A DNA stretch of 61,385 bases from positions 1 through 61,385 of the forward strand of contig JAEINR010000024.1 of NCBI GenBank assembly GCA_016342325.1, in the 5' to 3' direction. This stretch comes from Desulfobacterium sp. Lineage in GTDB: Bacteria; Desulfobacterota; Desulfobacteria; Desulfobacterales; Desulfobacteraceae. Below are positions 19,283 through 26,391 of this stretch, piece after piece. The notes beneath the pieces were generated by a model. It saw only the letters and a list, made by a program, of their open reading frames with translations, searched no databases and was not told the DNA's origin. A program made the translations under genes and the position numbers. Numbering within the stretch: position 1 is the stretch's first letter; every line of letters starts with the position of its first letter.

Positions 19283-21151
19283 CTACATCAAGCTTGCATT
19301 GATGAGCAGGTGAACCAGGATACTGGCCACATAGCCAAGAGCGATCACTGGTGCCCACTTGAGATGGGCGCCAAAGGTGTAAACCCCCCGGGCGGTCCCC
19401 ATGAGGGCTACGCCTGCGGCAGATCCAATGGAAAGCAAACTTCCGCCCACCCCGGCTGTCAGGGTGACCAGCAACCACTGGCCGTGGGACATGACAGGAT
19501 CCATCTTAAGAACGGCAAACATGACCGGGATGTTGTCAACAATGGCAGACAACACACCCACAAGGGAGTTTGCGATTGTAGGCCCAAGGTCTCCGTACAT
19601 GAAGGAGGATACAAGATGGAGATAGCCGAACTGACCCAGACCGCCCACACAAAGGGTTACCCCGTAAAAGAAGAGCAGGGTGTCCCACTCCGCCCGGGAG
19701 ATCCGCTCCATGATGTCGAAGTGTGTCCTTTCGCTCTGGAACTCGTTCACATCCTCGATGGTTTCGATGGCGCCCACCACCTGGCCGCCCTCATCCTTGA
19801 GGGGCGCTGCCGTAAACGACAGCCAAGTTCCCTTGTCGCCGACGTTGGCATAAAAATCGGACACATCATGGGCAGACTCAAGGAAGTTGTTGACCATGTG
19901 CTTACCGTGGTAAAACTTGTCAATCAGGCTTTTTACGCCTTTTTCCAGCACCACATCGGCAAGGGAGGGACGCGCTTCTGAATAAAAGGGTTTCCACTGC
20001 TCCTTTGTCCCGATCCGCTCGTTGGCGGGTACACCGGTCAGTAACTCCATGGCCCTGTTCCAGTGGGTGATCACATGGTCCGTGTTCAGGATAAAAGCCG
20101 CAGTGGGCAGCTCCTCGATCAACTCGGTGATCTGGGCATGGGTCTTGCCCTGGAGGACAGACAGGGAGGTCTTGGCCGTGCTCTTCTTCCTGGCGCCCAG
20201 AATGTTGTCGTAGAAGAGCATGCGCCCTTCTTTGCGTTTAACATGGTAGCTGAAGAACCCGAGGTAACCCAGGCCGAGCATCATGCCGGCTGCCGGGGGA
20301 AGATGGAGAAAATTGTGGAAGCTGACCGCCGTGATAATGGTCAAAATAAAGAGGACGATCATTGCCACGGCCCCGTACTTCATCTCGACCTTCTCATCCA
20401 GCACCTTGGGAATGCTCTTTTCAACGGCAAAGTTCATGCAGATGGCCGGCACCAGCCAGTTGACCAGGGAGGGAAGAAAAATGGCAAAAAACTCATGGAA
20501 GGCCACTTTGCCCTTCTGCCACACCATCAGGGTGGTGATATCGCCAAAGGGGGAGAAGGCGCCGCCGGCATTGGCCGCAACAACGATGTTGATGCACGCC
20601 AGGGCCACAAATTTCTTGTTGTCTCCGCCAACAGCCATGATCACCGTACCCATGAGCAGGGCCGTGGTGAGATTGTCAGCCACAGGTGAGATGAGAAAGG
20701 ACAGAAGACCCGTGATCCAGAACAGCGTCCTGAGGGAAAATCCCTTTGATACGAGATACGCCCTCAACGCCTGGAACACGTTCCGCTCCTCCATGGCATT
20801 GATGTAGGTCATGGCAGCAAGGAGGAAGAGAAACAACTCGGCATACTCCAGCATGCTGTGCTGGATCGCCTGGTGGGCCGTAGTAATGTCCCCGACCTCA
20901 AGATAGGCAAGGGCAACCAGGATCCAGATAAAACCGGCGGCGAGGAGCACGGGCTTACTCTTGCGCAGGTGAATGTTATTTTCAAGGGGCACCAGGGCAT
21001 AGGCACAGACAAAGAGCCCCACACCCAAATAGCCGTAGACGGTTTTTGTAAAATCGATCAATTCTGCATGGACGGTTCCTCCCCCCCCCGAAGCCCAGGC
21101 CAAAACCGGGGCAAGCAACAGGGCAAGGGACACAAAAAGCAATTTCTTCAT
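19283..21151 (-). CDS. nhaD: NhaD-type Na+/H+ antiporter with an inserted PAS domain
   Basis: This 622-residue inner-membrane protein has a cleavable-looking N-terminal signal (residues 1-21), then NhaD/ion-transporter helices with the signatures SPVADNLTTALLMG (155-168), NAGGAFSPFGDITTLMVW (194-211) and SAIVDNIPVMFAV (535-547). Between about residues 339 and 470, after a cytoplasmic-type charged loop, it carries a soluble domain with PAS features: EELPTAAFILNTDHVITHWN at its start and GGQVVGAIETIEDV at its end. The transporter helices resume after it. Ordinary NhaD proteins are about 400-480 residues and lack this. It likely exports Na+ against H+ (or the reverse). Sensing by the PAS domain is inference. 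A 329-nt upstream region holds no clear promoter. Confidence 0.88.
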   Translation of the reverse strand: MKKLLFVSLALLLAPVLAWASGGGGTVHAELIDFTKTVYGYLGVGLFVCAYALVPLENNIHLRKSKPVLLAAGFIWILVALAYLEVGDITTAHQAIQHSMLEYAELFLFLLAAMTYINAMEERNVFQALRAYLVSKGFSLRTLFWITGLLSFLISPVADNLTTALLMGTVIMAVGGDNKKFVALACINIVVAANAGGAFSPFGDITTLMVWQKGKVAFHEFFAIFLPSLVNWLVPAICMNFAVEKSIPKVLDEKVEMKYGAVAMIVLFILTIITAVSFHNFLHLPPAAGMMLGLGYLGFFSYHVKRKEGRMLFYDNILGARKKSTAKTSLSVLQGKTHAQITELIEELPTAAFILNTDHVITHWNRAMELLTGVPANERIGTKEQWKPFYSEARPSLADVVLEKGVKSLIDKFYHGKHMVNNFLESAHDVSDFYANVGDKGTWLSFTAAPLKDEGGQVVGAIETIEDVNEFQSERTHFDIMERISRAEWDTLLFFYGVTLCVGGLGQFGYLHLVSSFMYGDLGPTIANSLVGVLSAIVDNIPVMFAVLKMDPVMSHGQWLLVTLTAGVGGSLLSIGSAAGVALMGTARGVYTFGAHLKWAPVIALGYVASILVHLLINASLM

Positions 21152-21489
21152 ATTCTGATTCCTTTTTTAAAAAATATTCCAATGCCCCCTGGGCGCAGAC
21201 AAAGGCAGAGGGCCTTCCAGCGTTCTTGCTGAAAAAAGACCACATCTTGAACCGAATCCAGAGGAGCAGGTAAAAGCATCGTATAAACACCGGCATGAAA
21301 ATGAAACCGGATCGACACAAAAAACATCCTATGTTGCATAATGGATCTTTATCAAAAAAGCAAATTTTTTATTCACCAAAATCAAGGATATATTCTGAAC
21401 AGCACCCATATAACAAGCCGCTCCCATGGTGAAACGATCCTTTCATGGTATTTGAAACAAGAAAAAAATGAAGGTTATGATTTTTTTTC
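21152..21489 (-). other. Upstream region of nhaD, no gene
   Basis: This stretch lies between the nhaD start and the tRNA promoter. Minus-strand reading shows an imperfect 8-bp hairpin with CCCAGGGGGC near 21181-21210, just before the ribosome binding site. There is also a 63-codon frame (21148-21339) whose stop overlaps the nhaD start as ATGA but which has no ribosome binding site. I do not recognise a known riboswitch. Nothing else is supported. Confidence 0.4.
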
Positions 21490-21519
21490 TTGACAGGATC
21501 AGAAAAGCAATGCTATAAG
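21490..21519 (+). promoter_or_regulatory. Promoter of tRNA-Pro
   Basis: TTGACA (21490-21495) and TATAAG (21514-21519) are separated by 18 nt, and the predicted start lies a few bases before the mature tRNA 5' end at 21533. Confidence 0.75.
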
Positions 21520-21532
21520 CCACCTCATCAAT

Positions 21533-21609
21533 CGGGGCGTAGCGCAGTCTGGTAGCGCACTTGTCTGGGGGACAAGTGGTCGCAAGTTCAAATCTTGCCG
21601 TCCCGACCA
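21533..21609 (+). tRNA. tRNA-Pro(GGG)
   Basis: A complete 77-nt cloverleaf is present with an encoded CCA tail. The acceptor stem starts with C1-G72, as is typical for tRNA-Pro. The D arm is GCGC/GCGC. The anticodon arm CTTGT-CTGGGGG-ACAAG gives anticodon GGG. The T arm is GCAAG-TTCAAAT-CTTGC. It has its own promoter upstream and an intrinsic terminator downstream. It would read CCC and CCU proline codons. Confidence 0.96.
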
Positions 21610-21618
21610 TTTAACATC

Positions 21619-21653
21619 AAGGCCCTTGGCTATCTTTGCCAAGGGCCTTTTTT
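21619..21653 (+). terminator. Intrinsic terminator of tRNA-Pro
   Basis: A perfect 12-bp stem (AAGGCCCTTGGC at 21619-21630 with its complement at 21638-21649) and a 7-nt loop are followed by TTTT. It is placed 9 nt after the tRNA CCA end. Confidence 0.9.
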
Positions 21654-21713
21654 GTTTTCCTGCCTTTGAATCGAAATGCCTTCTCCCCCCATCCATCCAC
21701 ATCTCTTATTTTA

Positions 21714-21884
21714 TTTAATTGCGATGCCTACCTGCAACGTGTTGGCTATAATGGAAAGATAGCACCGACTGCGGATATGTTTATAGCCCACCACCAGGCT
21801 CAATTTTATACCATACCGTTTGAAAATTTTGATATCCAATTCGCAAGAGGAATCAACCTGCACCCAGAAACGATTTCTAAAAAG
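21714..21884 (+). pseudogene. Arylamine N-acetyltransferase fragment
   Basis: About 54 codons encode a recognisable N-terminus of the arylamine N-acetyltransferase (NAT) family: AYLQRVGYNG, then TADMFIAHHQAQ, then IPFENFDIQFARGINL and HPETI. NAT proteins are about 270 residues, with the catalytic Cys near residue 70. Here homology stops before that Cys and the frame ends at 21926. There is no ribosome binding site or clear start. This is a decayed remnant next to the tRNA-Pro terminator. Confidence 0.7.
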
Positions 21885-21926
21885 GATGCGCCTTATGAAA
21901 ACTTGCGGCCGTTAGAGCTGTCGTAA

Positions 21927-22121
21927 GTGCCATTGCAATCGATTCGGTTGCGTTGTAATACCCTTGCCTAGGGTGATTGCGAAAACGGATAAAAGTCATC
22001 AATACCGATGGGGGTCTTCAAGGAAAAAAGCGATCGTTGCTCAGGAGGCCGCAAAGGGAGCATGGGTTGCCCCTGTCTATCCGTGGGGCACCGATTCCCC
22101 CCTTACCGTCCCAGCCATTAA
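21927..22121 (+). other. Non-coding stretch with a possible coding remnant
   Basis: No intact gene is seen. One frame from about 22016 to 22127 reads in a protein-like way (AIVAQEAAKGAWVAPVYPWG, ending at a stop inside the following terminator) but has no start. I do not recognise the family. It may be the tail of another decayed gene. Confidence 0.3.
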
Positions 22122-22165
22122 AACATAAAAAGGGGTTACGAAGCTTCGTAACCCCTTTTTATGTT
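22122..22165 (-). terminator. Bidirectional terminator, end of the Mrp operon
   Basis: A perfect 44-bp palindrome is centred on AAGCTT at 22141-22146, with A-rich left and T-rich right ends (AAAAAGGGGTTACG and its complement). It lies 35 nt past the stop of the cyclic-nucleotide-fold gene and would terminate the minus-strand antiporter operon. Being symmetrical, it could act in both directions. Confidence 0.9.
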
Positions 22166-22199
22166 AGGGAGGCAATCGCCCGGGCTTTAACCGATCCCG

Positions 22200-22682
22200 T
22201 CAGCACTCCTCAAGTGCGGTAATGTCCGGATGACTCTTGACCGACTTCAAGAATTGGATGGTCCGCTGGTCCAATCGTCGCTTCAATACCGTTGCAAGCT
22301 GCTTCATCATCATATAGCCAATGGAATTATCCTCATCCATGAGCTTCCGAACCAAATCCCGGTTGATCACATAGATTTCGGAATCCTCACAGCAGCTGGC
22401 GGTAAGGGCGTTGGATCCCCTGTCAAGGAGAAACGCCCAGCCAAAGGACTCTCCCGGATCAATGGAGTTCACCGTCACTGCGATGGTATTTGATATTTTT
22501 TGTTCAAGCAGGATTTTACCCGATTTCAACATATAGACATTCTGGGCAGCATCCCCCTCCTTATAGATCACCGTGCCCTTTTCAGCCTTGATGACAATGG
22601 TAATGGCCGAAAGCTCATCCAGCATATCATCAGTCAAGTACTCGAGGATTATATTCTTTTTCAACTCATCCCTTGTTACCAT
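22200..22682 (-). CDS. Cyclic-nucleotide-binding-fold protein, no DNA-binding domain
   Basis: This 160-residue cytoplasmic protein consists of a single CRP/PKA-type beta-barrel (YKEGDAAQNVYMLKSGKILL, then GESFGWAFLL) with a helical C-terminus and no helix-turn-helix. The phosphate-binding cassette begins with the expected Gly-Glu, but the usual Arg before Ala/Ser-Thr-Ala is Asn here (RGSNALTAS), so cyclic nucleotide binding is uncertain. It starts 24 nt after the last antiporter gene, with a good ribosome binding site, and is followed by the operon terminator. This suggests it regulates or assembles with the antiporter, which is inference. Confidence 0.82.
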   Translation of the reverse strand: MVTRDELKKNIILEYLTDDMLDELSAITIVIKAEKGTVIYKEGDAAQNVYMLKSGKILLEQKISNTIAVTVNSIDPGESFGWAFLLDRGSNALTASCCEDSEIYVINRDLVRKLMDEDNSIGYMMMKQLATVLKRRLDQRTIQFLKSVKSHPDITALEEC

Positions 22683-22706
22683 GGAGATCCCCCACTCATT
22701 AGAACG

Positions 22707-24479
22707 TTATATGAACACAAAGAGCATCACAATAAAGAGGCCTGCACAGGCGGCAAACAACCCCACGGGCGAAGTCCCGGTTGCAAATGCAGCGTCCAGC
22801 TTCTTTTTAAATATTTCCCGTTTCGGGTATGGATTGTCCTTATTTTTAATAAAGGGGACCACGACCACCCAGGCAAGCCTTGCAGTGGCATCGATGGCCG
22901 CATCGTTCACGGCACCGGTGAACTCCTTGACCAGCAGCCGGTCCACAACCTTGTTCATTCCGTTCAGCAGGGTTGCAAGCCCATTGGACAGGGCCACCAG
23001 CGGCTTCCTGTACAACCAGTCAAAATCAAGGTTAATCGCCCGTATCTCGGCCGGATAAATTCCAGAGAGCAGCAGCAGGGTAAACGCCAGGGCCGAGTAG
23101 AAGAGCAGTTCCGTCTGGGTCACCACATGGGAGAGGGTGTAGGGTTCGTAGAGGGCCGGATAGGGCAGAATGGAATAGAGGGGCTTGTAAAAGGTGCCGT
23201 TGAAGATGCAGAGAAAGGCAGTGATCCCCATGGCAATGAGCATGTGTTTCGGCGCCTCCTTAACCCTGTGGCCGGCATCGTGGCCGAAAAAGGCAAAGAA
23301 CGGGATCTTGATGCCCGCATGGTGGAACACCCCGGCCGAGGCAAAGAGCAGGACCAGCCAGACAGCCACCATATGACCTTCGCCGGCCGCCGACATGACC
23401 ATGGACTTACTCACAAATCCGCTGAAGAAAGGAAAGGCTGATATGGAAGCCGCCCCAACGATGCAAAACCCCGCTGTCCAGGGCATGGATTTATAGAGTC
23501 CCCCGAGATCGGTGGCGTTGATCTTGCCGGTGCGATGGATCACCGCCCCCATGGACATGAAGAGAAGGCCCTTAAAGAGAACATCGTTACAGGCATGGGC
23601 CACGGCCCCGTTCAGGGCAAGCTCGGTCCCGATGCCGATCCCCACCACCATGAACCCCACCTGATTCACGAGACTATAGGCAAGCACCCGCCTCAGATCA
23701 TTCTCGATCACGGCAAAAAAGATGGGAAACGCAGCCATGGCCACCCCGATCCAGATGAGGACCTCGGTTCCGGGATAGGCCCGGGCCAGTGCGTACACCG
23801 CTGTCTTTGTGGTAAAGGCACTCAGGAAGACCGTACCGCCGATGGTGGCTTCGGGATAGGCATCGGTGAGCCAGGTGTGGAGAAACGGCCAGGCACAGTT
23901 GACCCCGAGCCCCATGAAGATAAGCCAGGAGGAAAGGCCGGTGAGGCCGATGTACCCGAAATGGATGGAACCGGTCTCCACCACCATCATGACGATACCG
24001 GCAAGGAGGGTCAACCCCCCGGTCACATGGACCAGCAGATACCGGAATCCGGCTGCGGAAGAGGCCTTGGACCGTCTGGCCCAGATCAACATGACCGACC
24101 CCACGGTCAGGGTTTCCCAGAATACAAAAAAGGTGAAAAGGTCACCGGCAAACACCGCCCCCAGGGCGGCCCCGGAATAGACAAACCCGGCCACATATTC
24201 GAGGCTCTCCTTGACATGGAGAATGTAGATCACCGTCACAAAAGCGGCAATATGAAAAATGTAGCCAAAGGCAAGGCTCAATCGATCGATGCGGACCAAG
24301 GTGAGCTCGTAGTCAAGAAAATTTGCCGTCATCACCGTATCCGTGGGAATGAGCAGCAGGTTGATCAACCCGATCACCGGCAGGGCCACCACGTAAACCG
24401 AGCGGACCCGTCCCCGCAAGAACGGTATCACAAAGGCGCCGAGGATGAAGATCATGAACGGAGGCAGAACAGCATTCAT
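22707..24479 (-). CDS. Mrp/NuoM-type proton-translocating membrane subunit (third copy)
   Basis: This 590-residue subunit of the NuoL/M/N-MrpA/D antiporter family has about 14 helices. The key Glu-containing helix (FFVFWETLTVGSVMLIWAR) and the Lys-containing region (FTTKTAVYALARA) are visible, as is HACNDVLFKGLLFMSMG. Beyond the core it has a C-terminal extension (about residues 440-590) with amphipathic and extra membrane segments. It would carry ion flux in the Mrp/MBH-like complex. It starts 30 nt after a small membrane protein gene, with AAGGAG upstream. Confidence 0.88.
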   Translation of the reverse strand: MNAVLPPFMIFILGAFVIPFLRGRVRSVYVVALPVIGLINLLLIPTDTVMTANFLDYELTLVRIDRLSLAFGYIFHIAAFVTVIYILHVKESLEYVAGFVYSGAALGAVFAGDLFTFFVFWETLTVGSVMLIWARRSKASSAAGFRYLLVHVTGGLTLLAGIVMMVVETGSIHFGYIGLTGLSSWLIFMGLGVNCAWPFLHTWLTDAYPEATIGGTVFLSAFTTKTAVYALARAYPGTEVLIWIGVAMAAFPIFFAVIENDLRRVLAYSLVNQVGFMVVGIGIGTELALNGAVAHACNDVLFKGLLFMSMGAVIHRTGKINATDLGGLYKSMPWTAGFCIVGAASISAFPFFSGFVSKSMVMSAAGEGHMVAVWLVLLFASAGVFHHAGIKIPFFAFFGHDAGHRVKEAPKHMLIAMGITAFLCIFNGTFYKPLYSILPYPALYEPYTLSHVVTQTELLFYSALAFTLLLLSGIYPAEIRAINLDFDWLYRKPLVALSNGLATLLNGMNKVVDRLLVKEFTGAVNDAAIDATARLAWVVVVPFIKNKDNPYPKREIFKKKLDAAFATGTSPVGLFAACAGLFIVMLFVFI

Positions 24480-24509
24480 AACAGGTCTCCTTTATGGCAA
24501 AACAAAAAT

Positions 24510-24758
24510 TCAGTCATAGTAATCCTCCTTTCTCTTTACCAGGGGGCGCAGCACAAATCGGGATACCAGCACCAGGATCACACAGGCGACAAATCCGAAA
24601 ATGGCGTAGAACACCGGCCAGTTCTCCCAGGGGAAATGGGCGTGCTTGTGCACAAAAAAATCAAGGACAAACAGCAGAATTACCGAACTGAAAAAGATGA
24701 TGAGCAACCGCTTCACATTTTCAGGTTTGTCAAACAGGTGAGTTTTTTCTTTTTCCAT
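24510..24758 (-). CDS. Small two-helix membrane protein in the Mrp cluster
   Basis: This 82-residue protein has two hydrophobic helices (about 18-35 and 48-68) joined by a loop with HKHAHFPWENWPVF and a charged C-terminus (RPLVKRKEDYYD). I cannot match it to a named Mrp subunit, but its position between two antiporter subunits on the same strand with short gaps implies it is an accessory component. Function is unknown. Confidence 0.75.
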   Translation of the reverse strand: MEKEKTHLFDKPENVKRLLIIFFSSVILLFVLDFFVHKHAHFPWENWPVFYAIFGFVACVILVLVSRFVLRPLVKRKEDYYD

Positions 24759-24780
24759 GACCTAGGACCTTTTTCCTTGT

Positions 24781-24900
24781 CTATAAAGAGCTTATGAATA
24801 CCACGGCAAGGTAGAGAACGCTTGCCGCAAACACCACCAGAAACACCGGCTTATACCCTGGGACAGGGTCATGGGACAACTCTTGTTTCTCCTCGTTCAT
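24781..24900 (-). CDS. Small single-helix membrane protein in the Mrp cluster
   Basis: This predicted 39-residue protein (MNEEKQELSHDPVPGYKPVF, then a membrane helix VVFAASVLYLAVVFI) starts 6 nt beyond the end of the preceding antiporter gene. The ATG at 24900 has GGAGGG 8 nt upstream. A longer frame extends upstream but only overlaps the previous gene out of frame. Its pattern, a short cytoplasmic tail plus one helix, is seen in small accessory subunits of membrane complexes. No family is recognised. Confidence 0.65.
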   Translation of the reverse strand: MNEEKQELSHDPVPGYKPVFLVVFAASVLYLAVVFISSL

Positions 24901-24905
24901 GGGCA

Positions 24906-26390
24906 TTACCCTCCATTGATAGATTGTACTGCAAGCTTGGCAAGATTCAAGAACGGCTGGGGATAGAAAAAGAGAACCATGGAGATGCCGGCGGTGATGG
25001 TCAGGGGCACCACACACCAGATGGGCGCCTCCTCCACCCGGTTTTCAAAGGTCATCTCCGGGTCGCTCAGAAAAAACGCATTATAAAATACGGGAAAGAA
25101 ATAGGCGGCATTGAGAAAGGAGCTGCCAAGCAGCACCAGGAGCAACAGCATCTGCCCCGATTCAATGGTGCCCATCACAAGGTACCACTTGCTGATAAAG
25201 CCCCCGCCCGGGGGAAGCCCCACCACGGAAAGGGAACCGATCAGAAAAGCGGTCATGGTGATGGGCATCTGCCGGCCGATCCCCTTCATCTGGCTGATAT
25301 TCTTGATCCCAGTGGCGCAAAAGATGGCGCCGGCACAGAAAAACAGGGTAATTTTACCAAAGGCATGCATGGCGATATGGAGCATGCCGCCGGTCATGCC
25401 GGAAGCGGACAGAAGCCCGATACCCAGGACGATATAGGAGAGCTGGCCAATGGTTGAAAAGGCCAAACGTCGCTTGAGTTCATCCTGGGACAGCGCTATC
25501 AGGGAGGCGACCACCACGGTTATGGAGGCGATGGCACAGATGATTCCGTTAATGTGAAACGTGGCAAGGGTGTCCACCCCCACAATGCCGGTAAAAACCC
25601 GGACCACACTGAAAGCCCCCACCTTGACCACGGCAACGGCATGGAGCAAAGCGCTCACCGGCGTGGGCGCCACCATGGCGGCAGGCAGCCAGGAGTGCAT
25701 AGGCATGATGCCCACCTTGGCAAACCCGAACAGGAACATCAGGGAAAGTACCAGGGCCAGGCCGGAATTGATATGGCCTGCCATGACCCCGTGGGCGGCA
25801 AAATCAAGGGTGCCGGTAAAATGATAGGTGATCAGCATGGCCGGAAGGGCAAGGCCGATGGAGCCGCCAAGGATGTAGAAAAGGTATTTCCGGCCGCTGG
25901 TTCTGGCGCTGCGGTCCTGGTGATGGGTGACCAGGGGATAGGTGGCAAGGGAAAGCATCTCATAAAAGAGGTAGAGGGTCAGCAGATTCGCGGAAAAGGC
26001 AACCCCGATGGTTGCAGACAGGGCCACGGCAAAAAAGGAATAGTACCGGGTCTGACTGTGCTCGTCCAGGCTGCGCATATACCCCAGGGAGTATATGGAG
26101 GTAACGATCCAGAGGGAGGAGGCCACAAGGGCGAAGAGCATGCCAAAGGCATCCACCCGGAAGGCGATCCCAAGATCGGGAAAAATCTGGACCACGGTGT
26201 ATTCAATGACCTTGCCCTTCAAGACCAGGGGAAGCATGGAAAGCACCAGGAGAAATTTGATCGTCCCCGCAATAAAGGTCCATGACTCCCGCAGGTTCTG
26301 GTTCCGGGAAACAACAATGAACGGAATGACGACCAGGGATACGAGAACTGCAAGAAACGGTTTAACAGAGAGCACGGTTTCCATTGTCAT
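24906..26390 (-). CDS. mrpD: Mrp/NuoM-type proton-translocating membrane subunit (second copy)
   Basis: This 494-residue MrpD/NuoM-family protein shows NLLTLYLFYEMLSLATYPLV (the conserved Glu helix), FGFAKVGIMPMHSWLPAAMV (Lys helix), APTPVSALLHAVAVVKVGAF, and GLPPGGGFISKWYLV near the C-terminus. This is the most canonical of the three copies. The start at 26390 has AGGGG about 9 nt upstream and follows the previous stop by one base. A longer upstream frame overlaps the previous gene and is not supported. It would form one ion channel of the complex. Confidence 0.9.
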   Translation of the reverse strand: MTMETVLSVKPFLAVLVSLVVIPFIVVSRNQNLRESWTFIAGTIKFLLVLSMLPLVLKGKVIEYTVVQIFPDLGIAFRVDAFGMLFALVASSLWIVTSIYSLGYMRSLDEHSQTRYYSFFAVALSATIGVAFSANLLTLYLFYEMLSLATYPLVTHHQDRSARTSGRKYLFYILGGSIGLALPAMLITYHFTGTLDFAAHGVMAGHINSGLALVLSLMFLFGFAKVGIMPMHSWLPAAMVAPTPVSALLHAVAVVKVGAFSVVRVFTGIVGVDTLATFHINGIICAIASITVVVASLIALSQDELKRRLAFSTIGQLSYIVLGIGLLSASGMTGGMLHIAMHAFGKITLFFCAGAIFCATGIKNISQMKGIGRQMPITMTAFLIGSLSVVGLPPGGGFISKWYLVMGTIESGQMLLLLVLLGSSFLNAAYFFPVFYNAFFLSDPEMTFENRVEEAPIWCVVPLTITAGISMVLFFYPQPFLNLAKLAVQSINGG

Positions 26391-26391
26391 T

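Noticed and set aside
21181-21210. Possible sodium-sensing riboswitch upstream of nhaD
   Set aside because: Only one imperfect hairpin is visible and I cannot match it to any known riboswitch class by eye.
21148-21339. 63-codon frame upstream of and overlapping nhaD as ATGA, possible leader peptide
   Set aside because: There is no ribosome binding site and its sequence is not protein-like enough to separate it from chance; noted only in the upstream-region entry.
21499-21702. Minus-strand 67-residue frame over tRNA-Pro containing [19 protein letters not shown]
   Set aside because: It is the antisense translation of the tRNA gene itself, a well-known source of false proteins in databases.
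23535-24797. 420-residue plus-strand frame within the antiporter genes
   Set aside because: It is antisense to mrpD-type genes, extremely rich in His, Gly and Asp in the manner of a shadow of hydrophobic coding sequence, and has no family features.
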